This document shows, piece after piece, positions 28,152-38,000 of a DNA stretch of 64,000 nucleotides. Below the pieces are notes generated by a model that made no database searches, was not told where the DNA came from, and saw nothing but the letters and a program-made list of their open reading frames with translations. This DNA comes from Pseudomonadota bacterium (GTDB lineage Bacteria > Bdellovibrionota > UBA1018). Position 1 is the first letter of the stretch. Every line of letters starts with the position of its first letter. The position numbers and the translations under genes are program-made. The DNA is taken from the NCBI GenBank assembly GCA_027485695.1, contig JAIXQO010000003.1:62001-126000 (forward strand). The letters are read 5' to 3'.

Positions 28152-28928
28152 ATGCTTACGACGAATTTCAAGAAATCCGCGCTTTTCCTGTTTCTAGGCG
28201 CTCAATTGGTAGGTCTCTCGAGCTGTGGTGTCGGCTCCAAGATTGTCAAAGGTCTCGAGTTTAAAACTGAGAACGTTGCGGGAACTTACTACACAGGTTT
28301 TGACGCTGTGATTGATCTGAACGGACTTTCGCTTCCAACCGCAACGCTTCCGATCTATGCGCCGAAAGACAAGTCGGTGACGATCGGACAATTGAAGATC
28401 GACGCAAATACCATTGGTGTACGCGTGGACCTCAAGTCGGCGCTCAAAGTAGACGTGCTCGACGGAACCAAGCTGCCGAACGGTCGCCCAGTTCCGGTGA
28501 CACTCCCATCGGGCGTTCTACCGATTGCGTTCCCCATCGGCGGCACGAACTCCAAACTCTATCTCGCGATCAGTTCAGAAACGCTGATGGCCGGTGTTGC
28601 GGTCACGTTCCGCGACGACGGATTGCCTGATTTCCTCAAACAATCGCTCAACGCATTTTTCAAATTTACGATCGCGAGTAACCTCACGGGTAACGTGGGC
28701 TTGTTCTCGGGCGATGCATTCGGTCTCGGACTATTCGCCGTCAAAACGATGGGTGACGCCGAGAAGTCCGCAATCGGACTCTCCAGCGTCTCTCGCATCG
28801 GTAAGATGAGCAATGGCGCGACGGTTTCGGGCGGCAAGATCGATACACAAGAAACCTCGATGTCCAATCGTCAGAAGAGTCGTCTGATGAACGCCGTCGA
28901 AGAAGTCGAAGTACTCCAACTGCAATAG
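28152..28928 (+). CDS. Lipoprotein of unknown function
   Basis: A 258-residue protein with a lipobox (VGLSSC, Cys near residue 25) after a hydrophobic signal. GAGGGG lies upstream of the ATG. The mature part has a repeating pattern of short hydrophobic strands (YYTGFDAVIDLNGLSLPTAT, KSVTIGQLKIDANTIGVRVD), which looks beta-rich and could bind a hydrophobic ligand or associate with the membrane. The tail is polar (SMSNRQKSRLMNAVEEVEVL). No family was recognised. It is monocistronic with a strong terminator. Confidence 0.8.
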   Translation: MLTTNFKKSALFLFLGAQLVGLSSCGVGSKIVKGLEFKTENVAGTYYTGFDAVIDLNGLSLPTATLPIYAPKDKSVTIGQLKIDANTIGVRVDLKSALKVDVLDGTKLPNGRPVPVTLPSGVLPIAFPIGGTNSKLYLAISSETLMAGVAVTFRDDGLPDFLKQSLNAFFKFTIASNLTGNVGLFSGDAFGLGLFAVKTMGDAEKSAIGLSSVSRIGKMSNGATVSGGKIDTQETSMSNRQKSRLMNAVEEVEVLQLQ

Positions 28929-28977
28929 TTTTAAGCAGGTTACTGTTCACAGTTCACGTGGGATGTAAGTGGAATCT

Positions 28978-29019
28978 GGGCGGGGAGGCGATAGGGGTAT
29001 CGCTTCCTCGCTTTGTTTT
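28978..29019 (+). terminator. Strong intrinsic terminator of the lipoprotein gene
   Basis: GGGCGGGGAGGCGATA pairs with TATCGCTTCCTCGCTT around a GGGG loop (about 16 pairs, a few G-U), followed by TTGTTTTG. It begins 50 bases after the stop at 28928. Confidence 0.85.
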
Positions 29020-29050
29020 GTTGAGAAGCGGTGTCGCGTGCGAACTTAAG

Positions 29051-29374
29051 CTATCGAAAAAATAGCAGCGTCCGCACCGGTGAGTTGAATGAACGGTATC
29101 GAGTATGTCGGTAGCTCGGTCCGACTGCGATGATTAAGCAGAACAAAATGAATGCGATGAGCGCATCTCTCCAGAATTCGTCGTAAATATCCGTACGTCG
29201 TTCATTGGTTTGATCTAGATCGCTGAGGTTTTTGGAATCGTTTTGATTTCGGAAGAATCGCTCGCTGATTTTGCGTCGAGCGGACCGCGGAGGAAGATGG
29301 TCGCGCGCCTGAGTACGGGGAATGGGAGGTCGTGCTGAATGTACAGGTTTCTTGTGGTGGCGATCGTTTGACAC
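29051..29374 (-). CDS. Small single-helix membrane protein of unknown function
   Basis: A 107-residue product starting at a GTG preceded by AAGGGGA at good spacing. The N-terminal 65 residues are basic and Pro/Arg-rich (KKPVHSARPPIPRTQ). One transmembrane helix (ALIAFILFCLIIAVG, about residues 70-85) follows, then a short basic tail. It lies 79 bases downstream of topA on the same strand and could be co-transcribed with it. No family was recognised. The ribosome binding site and clear helix favour a real gene. Confidence 0.55.
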   Translation of the reverse strand: MSNDRHHKKPVHSARPPIPRTQARDHLPPRSARRKISERFFRNQNDSKNLSDLDQTNERRTDIYDEFWRDALIAFILFCLIIAVGPSYRHTRYRSFNSPVRTLLFFR

Positions 29375-29453
29375 GTGAATCCCCTTGGGTAACGTGTCGG
29401 AAAAACGGGTTAAAACCTAAACAACGAGAAAATAAGGCGATTTAGCCTGAAAA

Positions 29454-32069
29454 TCAGCCCTTCTTCTTGCCTTTGCCTTTTTTCTGACCGGCGCGCTCCT
29501 TCAGGAGAGCGAGCGCCATCTCGAGCGTGACGTCCTCAGGTTTCGTCTCTTTCGGGATCGAGGCGCTGACGGATTTGTGTTTCACGTAAGGTCCGAATTT
29601 GCCCTCTAAGACTTGCAGAGGTTTCTCGTCGTCCGGGTGTTTGCCGAGCTCCTTGAGGACCTTGGCCGTAGAACGGCCCACTTTTGGAGTATTGATGAGT
29701 TCAAGTGCGCGCTCGAGGCCGATCGTATACACGTCGTCTTCTTTTTTGAGAGAGCGGTAGTCGGTACCCATTTGAACGTACGGACCGAAACGACCATTGT
29801 TCGCCAAGATCGGAACTTTGGTCTCGGGATGGAGTCCGAGTTCACGCGGGAGCGCGAGCCAAGTCACCGCTTGCTCGACGGTCACGGTGCGAGGGTCGAC
29901 CCCTTTGGGCACGCTTGCGCGACGAGGTTTCGGTTGCTCCTCGGTGATTTCACCGAGCTGAACATAGGGACCGAAACGACCGCTCAAGCAGTAAATATTT
30001 CCGCCGGTTTTTGGATCTTTGCCAATGGGCTTCGGACCCTCGGCGGCGAGTTCCAAGATTTCTTGGAGTTTGTCGGCCGACAAATCGGCAGGGGAAATAT
30101 CCTCAGGGATCGTCGCGTGGACTTCTTCGTTGTCCTTCTTGCCGGCTTGAATGACGTAAGCGCCGTAGCGGCCAATCTTGACCTCGACGCCCTTGAGGTG
30201 AGGGAGGTCGAGGGTGCGAGATTCGGTTGGATCGATTTTCTTCTCTCGTTCGTCGACTTGTTGCTTGAGGCCTTGTTTGCCCGAGTAGAATTCCTTGAGG
30301 TAGGGGAGCCACTCGCGTTTACCTTCGGCGATTTCGTCGAGGGATTTTTCCATCTGCGAGGTGAATTTCGAGTCGACGAGGTCGGAGAAATGCCGAACCA
30401 TGAGTTGGGTCACGGCCATGCCTGTGTAAGTCGGGACAAGCGCGTTTCCGTTCTTGCGGACGTAATCACGATCGACGAGCGTCGCGATGATCGACGCGTA
30501 GGTGGACGGGCGGCCGATACCGGCTTTTTCTAACTCACGGACGATCGATGCTTCGGTGAATCGCGCTGGCGGTTGAGTCTCATGCTCGAGGCTTTCGAGT
30601 TTCGAGAGGTCGACGGAGTCGCCGACTTTCATCGCCGGTAAAATGGTCTCACGGTCCTGCAGTGCCGCGGATGGATCGTCGGATCCTTCGACATAAGCGC
30701 GCAAATAGCCGGGGAAAATAATCGTCGAACCGCTGGCGTTGAATACGCAGTCTTCGGCTTCGATTTTCACCGAAACAGATTTCTTCTGAGCGTCGACCAT
30801 CTGGCTCGCGACCGTTCGCATCCAGATGAGTTCGTAGAGTTCTTTGGCTTTGCTCGAAAGACCCGTTTGATCCGGATGCACGAATTCCGAGCCCGCCGGG
30901 CGAATGGCTTCGTGCGCCTCTTGCGCGGCTTTGTCTTTGGAGGTGTAAACACGAGGAGAGTCCGGCAAATATTCTTTGCCAAATCGCGTGCTCACGCACG
31001 AACGTGCCGCTTCTAGCGCCTCTTTTGAGAGCGAAGGCGAGTCGGTACGCATATAGGTGATGAGACCTTCTTCGTAGAGCGATTGGGCCAACCGCATCGT
31101 CTCGCGGGAGGAGAGTCCGAGTTTTCGGTTCCCTTCCTGTTGGAGAGTCGAAGTGATAAAAGGTGCCGAAGGACGAGATGAGACGGGTTTCTCTTCGATC
31201 GAGGCGACTTTCCATGAAGCGCCTTTGAGTTTGGCTTCGAGTTTTTTCGCTTCTCCCTCAGAGAGCAACAGTACATCGCGTCCATCAAGAAGTTTGCCGG
31301 TCGTTTCGTCGAAATCGCGAGAGGCGGCGACTTTTTTGCCGCCGACGACGGTGAGCTTGGCATCAAAAGGCTCTTTGCCTTTTTTCAGTTCCGCCGCCAA
31401 ATCCCAGTAGATCGCCTTGCGGAACGCGATGCGCTCGCGTTCGCGATCGACGATCATGCGAAGCGCTGCTGATTGCACACGTCCAGCAGACAAGCCGAAG
31501 GCGATTTTTTTCCAGATCAGCGGACTGATCGTGTAACCGACCAGACGATCAAGAATACGGCGCGTTTCCTGTGCGCGAACGAGCCGGGAATCGATCTCAC
31601 GAGTTTCTTCGAGCGCGCGTTTGATCGCAGTAGCAGTGATCTCGTGGAACACCATTCGCTTGACCGGAACTTTGGGCTTCAGCAGCTCCGTCAAATGCCA
31701 TGAAATACTCTCTCCTTCGCGGTCTTCGTCAGTCGCGAGATAGAGGGTGTCGGCCTCTTTGAGGAGTTGTTTCAACTCATTGATGACTTTGGTTTTGCCT
31801 TTGGGAACCACGTAGAGTGGCTCGAAATCTTTTTCGACGTTCACGCCGAGCTTGGACCATTCCTCGTCCTTAACGGATTTTGGTATGTCTGCGGCGGATT
31901 GCGGAAGATCACGAACGTGACCTACGGACGCTTGGACAATAAAGTTCTTGGGCAAAAACTTTTTGATGGTTTTTGCCTTAGTGGGAGACTCCACAATGAC
32001 TAAATGAATGTCCGAGCTAGACGCTTTAGTTTTTGCCACGTTCGTTTTAACATTGCATGAACTATCCAT
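29454..32069 (-). CDS. topA: DNA topoisomerase I
   Basis: A type IA topoisomerase of about 871 residues that relaxes negative supercoils. The Toprim domain opens with LVIVESPTKAKTIKKFL and includes TDEDREGESI. The catalytic tyrosine lies in GLITYMRTDS. The C-terminal third carries repeated FGPYVQ/FGPYVK units (four or more) of the kind found in zinc-free TopA enzymes, rather than the four-cysteine zinc fingers of E. coli TopA. It ends in a Lys/Gly tail. The ATG at 32069 is taken as start; a TTG three codons earlier is possible. Neither has a convincing ribosome binding site. Confidence 0.95.
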   Translation of the reverse strand: MDSSCNVKTNVAKTKASSSDIHLVIVESPTKAKTIKKFLPKNFIVQASVGHVRDLPQSAADIPKSVKDEEWSKLGVNVEKDFEPLYVVPKGKTKVINELKQLLKEADTLYLATDEDREGESISWHLTELLKPKVPVKRMVFHEITATAIKRALEETREIDSRLVRAQETRRILDRLVGYTISPLIWKKIAFGLSAGRVQSAALRMIVDRERERIAFRKAIYWDLAAELKKGKEPFDAKLTVVGGKKVAASRDFDETTGKLLDGRDVLLLSEGEAKKLEAKLKGASWKVASIEEKPVSSRPSAPFITSTLQQEGNRKLGLSSRETMRLAQSLYEEGLITYMRTDSPSLSKEALEAARSCVSTRFGKEYLPDSPRVYTSKDKAAQEAHEAIRPAGSEFVHPDQTGLSSKAKELYELIWMRTVASQMVDAQKKSVSVKIEAEDCVFNASGSTIIFPGYLRAYVEGSDDPSAALQDRETILPAMKVGDSVDLSKLESLEHETQPPARFTEASIVRELEKAGIGRPSTYASIIATLVDRDYVRKNGNALVPTYTGMAVTQLMVRHFSDLVDSKFTSQMEKSLDEIAEGKREWLPYLKEFYSGKQGLKQQVDEREKKIDPTESRTLDLPHLKGVEVKIGRYGAYVIQAGKKDNEEVHATIPEDISPADLSADKLQEILELAAEGPKPIGKDPKTGGNIYCLSGRFGPYVQLGEITEEQPKPRRASVPKGVDPRTVTVEQAVTWLALPRELGLHPETKVPILANNGRFGPYVQMGTDYRSLKKEDDVYTIGLERALELINTPKVGRSTAKVLKELGKHPDDEKPLQVLEGKFGPYVKHKSVSASIPKETKPEDVTLEMALALLKERAGQKKGKGKKKG

Positions 32070-32149
32070 GACGCGCAAGGAATGTTGAACTGTGCGTTGT
32101 TCGCTCGATTCGTCGGCGAAATTTTGACGCTCGCGTCGAGAGGGGCTAG

Positions 32150-32650
32150 ATGAAAAGAATCCTCTTTATTTGCTTAGGGAATATCTGTCGGTCACCCGTC
32201 GCCGAAGGCGTCATGAAAAAGCTCACCGAAACGCATCCTGGGTTATTTCACATCGAGTCACGAGGCACCAATCGGTGGCACAAAGGGGAGGGCGCCGACC
32301 CCCGAGCAGTTGCGTCAGCAGAACGCGCCGGAGTGAATATTCAATCCCATATCGCAAAGCGTCTCACCCTTCAGGATTTTGAAGCGTTTGATCTCCTCTA
32401 TTATATGGCGGCCGATGTGTTCGACGAAATTCTGGAGCTGAATCCATCGAGGCAGCAGCTCGCAAAATGCGTAAACTTTCTCGACGCTGTCGAAGATCGT
32501 GTGGGCGAAGACGTGCCCGACCCCTATTACGGGGGCCGAAAAGAGTTCGACGAAACCTACGGCATTATTGTCGAAGGCTGCCAGGCGATTCTGGAGGATG
32601 CCCTTCGATCGCAGACTCAGTCATCTATTGCTGATTCGGAATCGACATAG
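32150..32650 (+). CDS. Low-molecular-weight protein-tyrosine phosphatase
   Basis: A 166-residue enzyme with the P-loop CLGNICRS (C8, R14; CX5R) at the N-terminus and the general-acid loop VPDPYYGG. Such phosphatases dephosphorylate protein tyrosine residues, often controlling polysaccharide export kinases; some act as arsenate reductases, but the DPYYGG loop fits phosphatases. The last 26 bases overlap the end of the convergent gene 32625-33977. No tyrosine kinase gene is nearby, so the partner is unknown. Confidence 0.9.
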   Translation: MKRILFICLGNICRSPVAEGVMKKLTETHPGLFHIESRGTNRWHKGEGADPRAVASAERAGVNIQSHIAKRLTLQDFEAFDLLYYMAADVFDEILELNPSRQQLAKCVNFLDAVEDRVGEDVPDPYYGGRKEFDETYGIIVEGCQAILEDALRSQTQSSIADSEST

Positions 32651-33977
32651 TTCGAAGCGTTCGCTGAACGGCATCGAATACCTGATCCGATACACGGACG
32701 TTATTGCCACGAATGAGTCGCTTGAATTTTCGGTAAGCGACCGATTCCGCGGAAAAGATGTCGCGAATGATCGCCGGGGGATACGCGAGCGAGTATCCGA
32801 TGTTAATCGCGAGAGGGATCGGGAATAAGAAAATGTATCCCATATCCAAAAACTCGAGGAGCGATTCGTTTAAGTAGCCTTGGTGCTCCCAAAGGGTTCC
32901 CGTCCACTGGAAACGTTTGAACTGCTCGCGGTATTCACGCGCATTGATTTTTAGTATCGCCAGGTTGAATCGGTTGAGTTCTCGGAATCGGACGCCATTG
33001 ATGCTGTAGAGCTGTACCGTCATGATCCCTTTTTCGAGTTTCAGTTCGATGTAGTCACCGTTACTGCGATTGTGAATGCGGCTTTGAAACTTTAGATCGG
33101 TATTGATGAGTGCCGTGGTCCGGTTGATGCCAGCAGACTTGATGGATTCGGGAAACGGTTCTTTTTCTATATCCAGAATATAGCGCCAATTTGCGCCGAA
33201 ACTGGATTGGTAGCTGTCCAATATTTCTTGAGGAACATTTGCTCCGGAAACAAAAACGCCGGTGGCGCTATTATAGTAAACCCGGGATGCAGAGTCCTTG
33301 GATAGACTATCTACGCCGATTTTTTGAACAAGTTTGTATGAGCCCGTCTGTTCGTTCGCGAAGATCGTGCAATCTTGAATGCGTTCTTCGATGGAGCCTG
33401 AGTTTCCGCAGTAACTCGCATAAGAATGCAGATTAATCTGTTGAAATAGTGCGTAAGAATCCGCTTGTTGAGGTGTCACCACCAGTAGTTCGCTGTCACT
33501 GTTCACCGCGCGAATTGCCGCACTTTTTTGTGTTTCAAACTCATTGCGGCCTTGGCTCGCTTTTTCGTGCGATCGAAGTTCACTTTCAATTCGCTTGATC
33601 GTTTCCCGGTCCTCTTGAGATAGCGAGCCACCGGCTTTCTCAAAATCGATTCTTTTTTGCCTTTCACCGGTTTTTTCGGAGATTTGTGTTTGAGTTAAGA
33701 TTTCGCTCTCGTCGAAATAGCGGTACCGACGGGAGTCCAACACATTCGCGAATGCTCCTGTGCGCATGACGCCAAATTCTAAGGCGCAAGTATTGCGCAG
33801 TTCCTGCACTGATTTACCGTCGAAAACTGTATATGGAGGGCAAGCGGCGGCGTGAATAATCCCGTTATCGTTGTAGATGATATTCGGAGCGATCATTGGA
33901 TCAGACCAAATCAGCGCAATGTCCGCTCGAGCCGAAATGGACATTGTGAAAAACAACGAAATGAAAAATTTATTCAT
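32625..33977 (-). CDS. Exported protein of unknown function
   Basis: A 450-residue protein with a signal peptide (NKFFISLFFTMSISARA). The central part (about residues 100-170) is Glu/Lys/Arg-rich and probably helical. Cysteines in YASYCGNSG and RIQDCTIF may pair. Near the C-terminus there is a hydrophobic Pro-rich stretch (IFLFPIPLAINIGYSLAYPP) that could be a membrane helix or hairpin. No family was recognised. It overlaps the phosphatase gene tail to tail by 26 bases. Confidence 0.75.
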   Translation of the reverse strand: MNKFFISLFFTMSISARADIALIWSDPMIAPNIIYNDNGIIHAAACPPYTVFDGKSVQELRNTCALEFGVMRTGAFANVLDSRRYRYFDESEILTQTQISEKTGERQKRIDFEKAGGSLSQEDRETIKRIESELRSHEKASQGRNEFETQKSAAIRAVNSDSELLVVTPQQADSYALFQQINLHSYASYCGNSGSIEERIQDCTIFANEQTGSYKLVQKIGVDSLSKDSASRVYYNSATGVFVSGANVPQEILDSYQSSFGANWRYILDIEKEPFPESIKSAGINRTTALINTDLKFQSRIHNRSNGDYIELKLEKGIMTVQLYSINGVRFRELNRFNLAILKINAREYREQFKRFQWTGTLWEHQGYLNESLLEFLDMGYIFLFPIPLAINIGYSLAYPPAIIRDIFSAESVAYRKFKRLIRGNNVRVSDQVFDAVQRTLRTMSIPNQQ

Positions 33978-34134
33978 ATTTGTTCTGTATATAAAGTGTC
34001 CGTATTCTTCAAAACGGACTTAGAGTCTAAGCCTGACAAAGCGTATCGTTCTTTCTGTTGCTCTCGAGAATGTGCGAGTTCACAAATATGGAACGACCGC
34101 ACGAGGGTCTAGTCGATGCCCACGGTTGCCGACC

Positions 34135-34680
34135 TCAGTTTGTGGTTGATCGCAGTGAAATCCAATAACGGCGCTTGCCCACCCGAAGATCCGGCGCGAC
34201 GAGTATGTTTTCAAGGACGCCCCCATTTGACTCGATCGTCCGAATGGAGCCGGTATTGTCGTCGTCACAGGTAACGAGGATCTTGCTGAGAGACCCGTGT
34301 TCGAGTCGCAAGTATTCTAATGTGAGTCTCAAGATTTCGGTCGCATAACCTTTGCGACGCTCGGAAGGTACCACACCGTATCCGACGTGACCGCCAATCC
34401 TCAACAGCTCAGGCGAGAGTACATGTCGAATGGAAACACGGCCGACGATTTTTCCCGATTGCTCGAAGGCAAAAAGGAGTGTGCTCGGGACATGGTTTGG
34501 CGGCAGGTTTATCCCCTGTTCGATTTCATCTAATAACGCGGGGAATCTATTGAATTTTCCTCGAGCGAGCGAATCGAAATAGTGTGCGAAGACGAAATTC
34601 GACTCCCAATTTTCTCCGTGAGCGGCCAGGAATGCGGATTCATCAGGGAGTTCAATACGTCGGACAGTAAGCCGAGCCAC
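34135..34680 (-). CDS. GNAT family N-acetyltransferase
   Basis: A protein of about 181 residues with the GNAT acetyl-CoA signature: HVGYGVVPSERRKGYATEIL (Q/RxxGxG/A loop), then VTCDDDNTGSIRTIESNGG, where an Asn-containing block packs against the cofactor in RimJ/YjeC-like enzymes. I start it at the GTG at 34680, which shares one base with the stop of the upstream ferredoxin gene (TAGTG); a GTG at 34701 is an alternative. The acceptor molecule is unknown. Confidence 0.85.
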   Translation of the reverse strand: MARLTVRRIELPDESAFLAAHGENWESNFVFAHYFDSLARGKFNRFPALLDEIEQGINLPPNHVPSTLLFAFEQSGKIVGRVSIRHVLSPELLRIGGHVGYGVVPSERRKGYATEILRLTLEYLRLEHGSLSKILVTCDDDNTGSIRTIESNGGVLENILVAPDLRVGKRRYWISLRSTTN

Positions 34681-35000
34681 TAGGTGCGCTCCGACAACCA
34701 CTTCTCGAAGAATGCGTCGAGTTCCTTGATCTTGAGAGTGTAATGCGCCGGCGCGCGATCGTGCGCAGAGACGTCAACTACCGTGATCTGGCCAGAAGGG
34801 CAGGTGCCGAGGCAGGAGGTCACGATCACGCGAGATTTTCCCCAGACGCCTTCTTTTTTCAAGGCGTCCTTGGCTCGATCGCGAAAAGCGAGCGTTGGGT
34901 TCTCTTGATCATCCAATTTTTTTCCACATTTCTCGCAGATGAGGAGGATGCCCGAAGACCAAAGCGGAGGTGTACTTTTAAAAGGAGAATCAGAGCTCAT
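34680..35000 (-). CDS. Thioredoxin-fold [2Fe-2S] ferredoxin-like protein
   Basis: A 106-residue protein with cysteines arranged as LLICEKCGKKL (C22, C25) and VTSCLGTCPSG (C63, C67), the pattern of (2Fe-2S) ferredoxin domains of the thioredoxin fold. The start is the ATG at 35000; the longer frame upstream shows no domain. It is probably a small cytoplasmic electron carrier. Coupling with the GNAT gene may be incidental. Confidence 0.75.
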   Translation of the reverse strand: MSSDSPFKSTPPLWSSGILLICEKCGKKLDDQENPTLAFRDRAKDALKKEGVWGKSRVIVTSCLGTCPSGQITVVDVSAHDRAPAHYTLKIKELDAFFEKWLSERT

Positions 35001-35076
35001 GGTTTTGTGGACTTTAACGGAAAATGGATGGTTTCTGAATTGAAAATTGTCACTTCGTTCGTGACAATCTTCTTCT

Positions 35077-38000
35077 ATGAAGAAAATAGAACTCGCGTCG
35101 ATCCTGGGTCTTCTCTTTTGCTCGTTCGCTTGGTCGGCACCCCGAGTCATCGATGCGATACCCCAAGGCAAGGTTCGCGATGTTCGCCAAATCCGGGTTC
35201 AGTTCTCAGATCCGGTTCAACCGTTTGGTGTGGTTCAGAGCCCGGAGGTTCCTTATCAGGTCGATTGCCGATTTAGTCTCGGTGTCATCGTAAAAGGGCA
35301 GGGGCGATTTATTGACCCGAAAAACTGGGTATATGAATTCGAGTCCGAGCTTCCTCCTGGCGTCGAGTGTACTGTTCGTCCGAATGCTGCATTTCAGACG
35401 ATGAATCGGGAGAAGTTAAGCGGTGCAACCGTATTCGCGTTCAACACGGGCGGACCGTCGATTACCTCAATTTCCCCGTATGCGAGTAGTATTGACCCAG
35501 ATTTTGCGATTCTTGTGGAGTCCGATCTTCCTCTCGACGCTCAATCGATCACTTCGAATACCTGGCTCGAAGCAGAAGGCTTATCGGATCGAATTCGCCT
35601 GGAGAAACAATCTGACTCTCTTCGCGATCGAGTGTTGATCTCCCAACGCGGGAAAAAGTTCCTCGAGAGCTCAAAAAACAGTCTCGATCGTTTCCTGCTG
35701 CTCAAGGCCGCAAGACCACTTGCTCTGAATAGCAAATTCAGCTGGACCACCACGCCTGAAGTTCGGTCCAAGAATGGTCTACCGCTCGAAAACCCCCAGA
35801 AATACGACTACAAAACGTACGAACCTTTTGTTTGGAGTGTTTCCTGCGAACGCGCGCTCGAAAATGCGCCTTGCGTTCCGTTCACCTCGATTACCGTGAG
35901 TTCGAACCGACCGTTTGATTCGTCCATTCGCGATCAGGTTTATTTGGAGACAAAAACCGGTCAAAAAATTCGCCCAAAGGTCGATCAGTCATCCGACGAA
36001 ATCTACGCGATCCAATTTCAAGGTCCGTTCGACCAAAAGTCGGAATACAAAATCAGGATTCCCAAAAGCGTAAAAGATCTCGACGGCAACGAACTATCCA
36101 ATGCCAAAGAGTTTCCCGTCACGCTCAAGACCTCCGAGTATCCTCCACTCGCTAAGTTTCCTTCGACGTTTGGACTATACGAAGCCCAAGGCGAACCCAA
36201 GCTTCCGATCGATATTCGATCGATCGCCGAAAACGGGAAACGTCGCTCATTCAAGGTCCGGATCAAGCATTGGCCCGAAGTTAGCCCCGATCTGTTTCGA
36301 AACTTACAGAACAAGACCGGACAACAAGATCAAGTTCCCTGGGGATCGACGCCAATTGACGCACGAACGGTTTCGATTCTTGCCAAGGAGTCATTGGTCG
36401 AGGTGATGGAGATCCAAGCGACGATCGCTGACGGATCGATCGAAACCGCAGGTATACCATTGAAACGCGGAAGTGGTGTCTATCTGGTCGAGGTAGAGAG
36501 CGCACGGTTAGGTCAGGCGCTCACAGCGAATCGCAAGCCAGTTTTTGTTTCCGCACTCGCCGTGGTCACACCGTTTGGTGTTCACACGAAGTGGAGCCGC
36601 GAAGGAGCGTTCGTTTGGGTGACTGACCTAGCGCAAGGCAAGCCGGTATCGGGTGCGAACATCGAGTTACTCGATTGCGCTGGAAAAAGCCTCGGGACCG
36701 GGATGACGGCCAGCGATGGCACGGCCAAGATTCTCGGCGCGATCCAGCCGGGAAATTGCAGCGGAGAAATCTACCGCTATCAAAGCGGTTTCTTCGTCAA
36801 AGCTCGCAAAGGCGATGACGTCGCGTTCACCCATTCGGATTGGAACGATGGTATCGAGCCTTGGCGTTTTCGACTCAGTTCATACGGTTCGACCGAGGAT
36901 CGCCGATTTCATGCTTTACTTGATCGTACTTGGCTGCGCCTCGGGGACACGCTCCACGTGAAATTTCTGGCGCGCGAGATTGGTTCACGCGGATTCCAGT
37001 TCTTGAAGTCAGACGAGCTACCGACGCGTGCGATCTTCAAGACCGTGTCTGGCAAGCAGGCTGCGAGTTTTCCTTTGAAGTGGAACGAAGGGGCGGGGAC
37101 CGCAATCGTCGAGTGGAAAGTCCCGCAGGAATCGTTTCAAGGAGATCACACTGTTGACTTGGAGTTTGGGACCGGGAAAAAAACAACCAAGACGGTGTCG
37201 GTGGGTTCATTTCTCATCGGCGATTACCGAATCCCAAAATTCTCAGCACGGGTCCAGTTCCCGAGCACCGATCCGAGTGGGTCAGTGAGGCTAGAAAACG
37301 GCAAGGTTCCCCTCGAGTTCAATCTGCAGTATTTGAATGGTGGCGTTGCTCGAGGCATTCCGATCAAAGTTCATGCGGAGTGGTCGGGGGCATCGTCCAC
37401 TGAACTTCCGAATCAAGAGGGGCTCAGTTTCAATCTAGGTGACGTCAAAACGGGAACGACCAAAAGGTCCAACCACTACTGGGAAGACGAAGAAGAAACC
37501 GAGTCCAAGAAGGTGCTCGCACTCAATGAATCACGCAAGCTCGACGATACTGGAAATTTCCGAGTCGAGCTCGTTCCGCCGAGTAGCCTGGACGTATCGT
37601 CCTACCGTTTGTCCGTTCAGTTCGAGTTCAAAGATCCGAACGGCGAAGTGCAAACGGTCAATCGCTATGCGAGCGTATCTAAGACCCAAGAATTCATTTC
37701 AGTACGAGCCAATCGCACTGATGCGGGCGACCAAGAAGCGCTGACTGAAATCGAATCCGTCGTGGCCGATACTTCTGGAAATCCAGTGGCCGGAAAAGAA
37801 GTCACGATCTCCTGGATCCGCGAAGACAATATCAGCCATCGCCGTAAAATCGTCGGTGGTTTCTACGAATATGAATCTCAACTGGAGCGGTCTTCGATGG
37901 GTGACATTTGCACTGGCAAAACCGACAAGCTCGGCAAGTTGCGTTGCAATGTTACTCCCAAAATGACGGGCTCCTATCGAGTGATTGCGCGGGCAAAGGA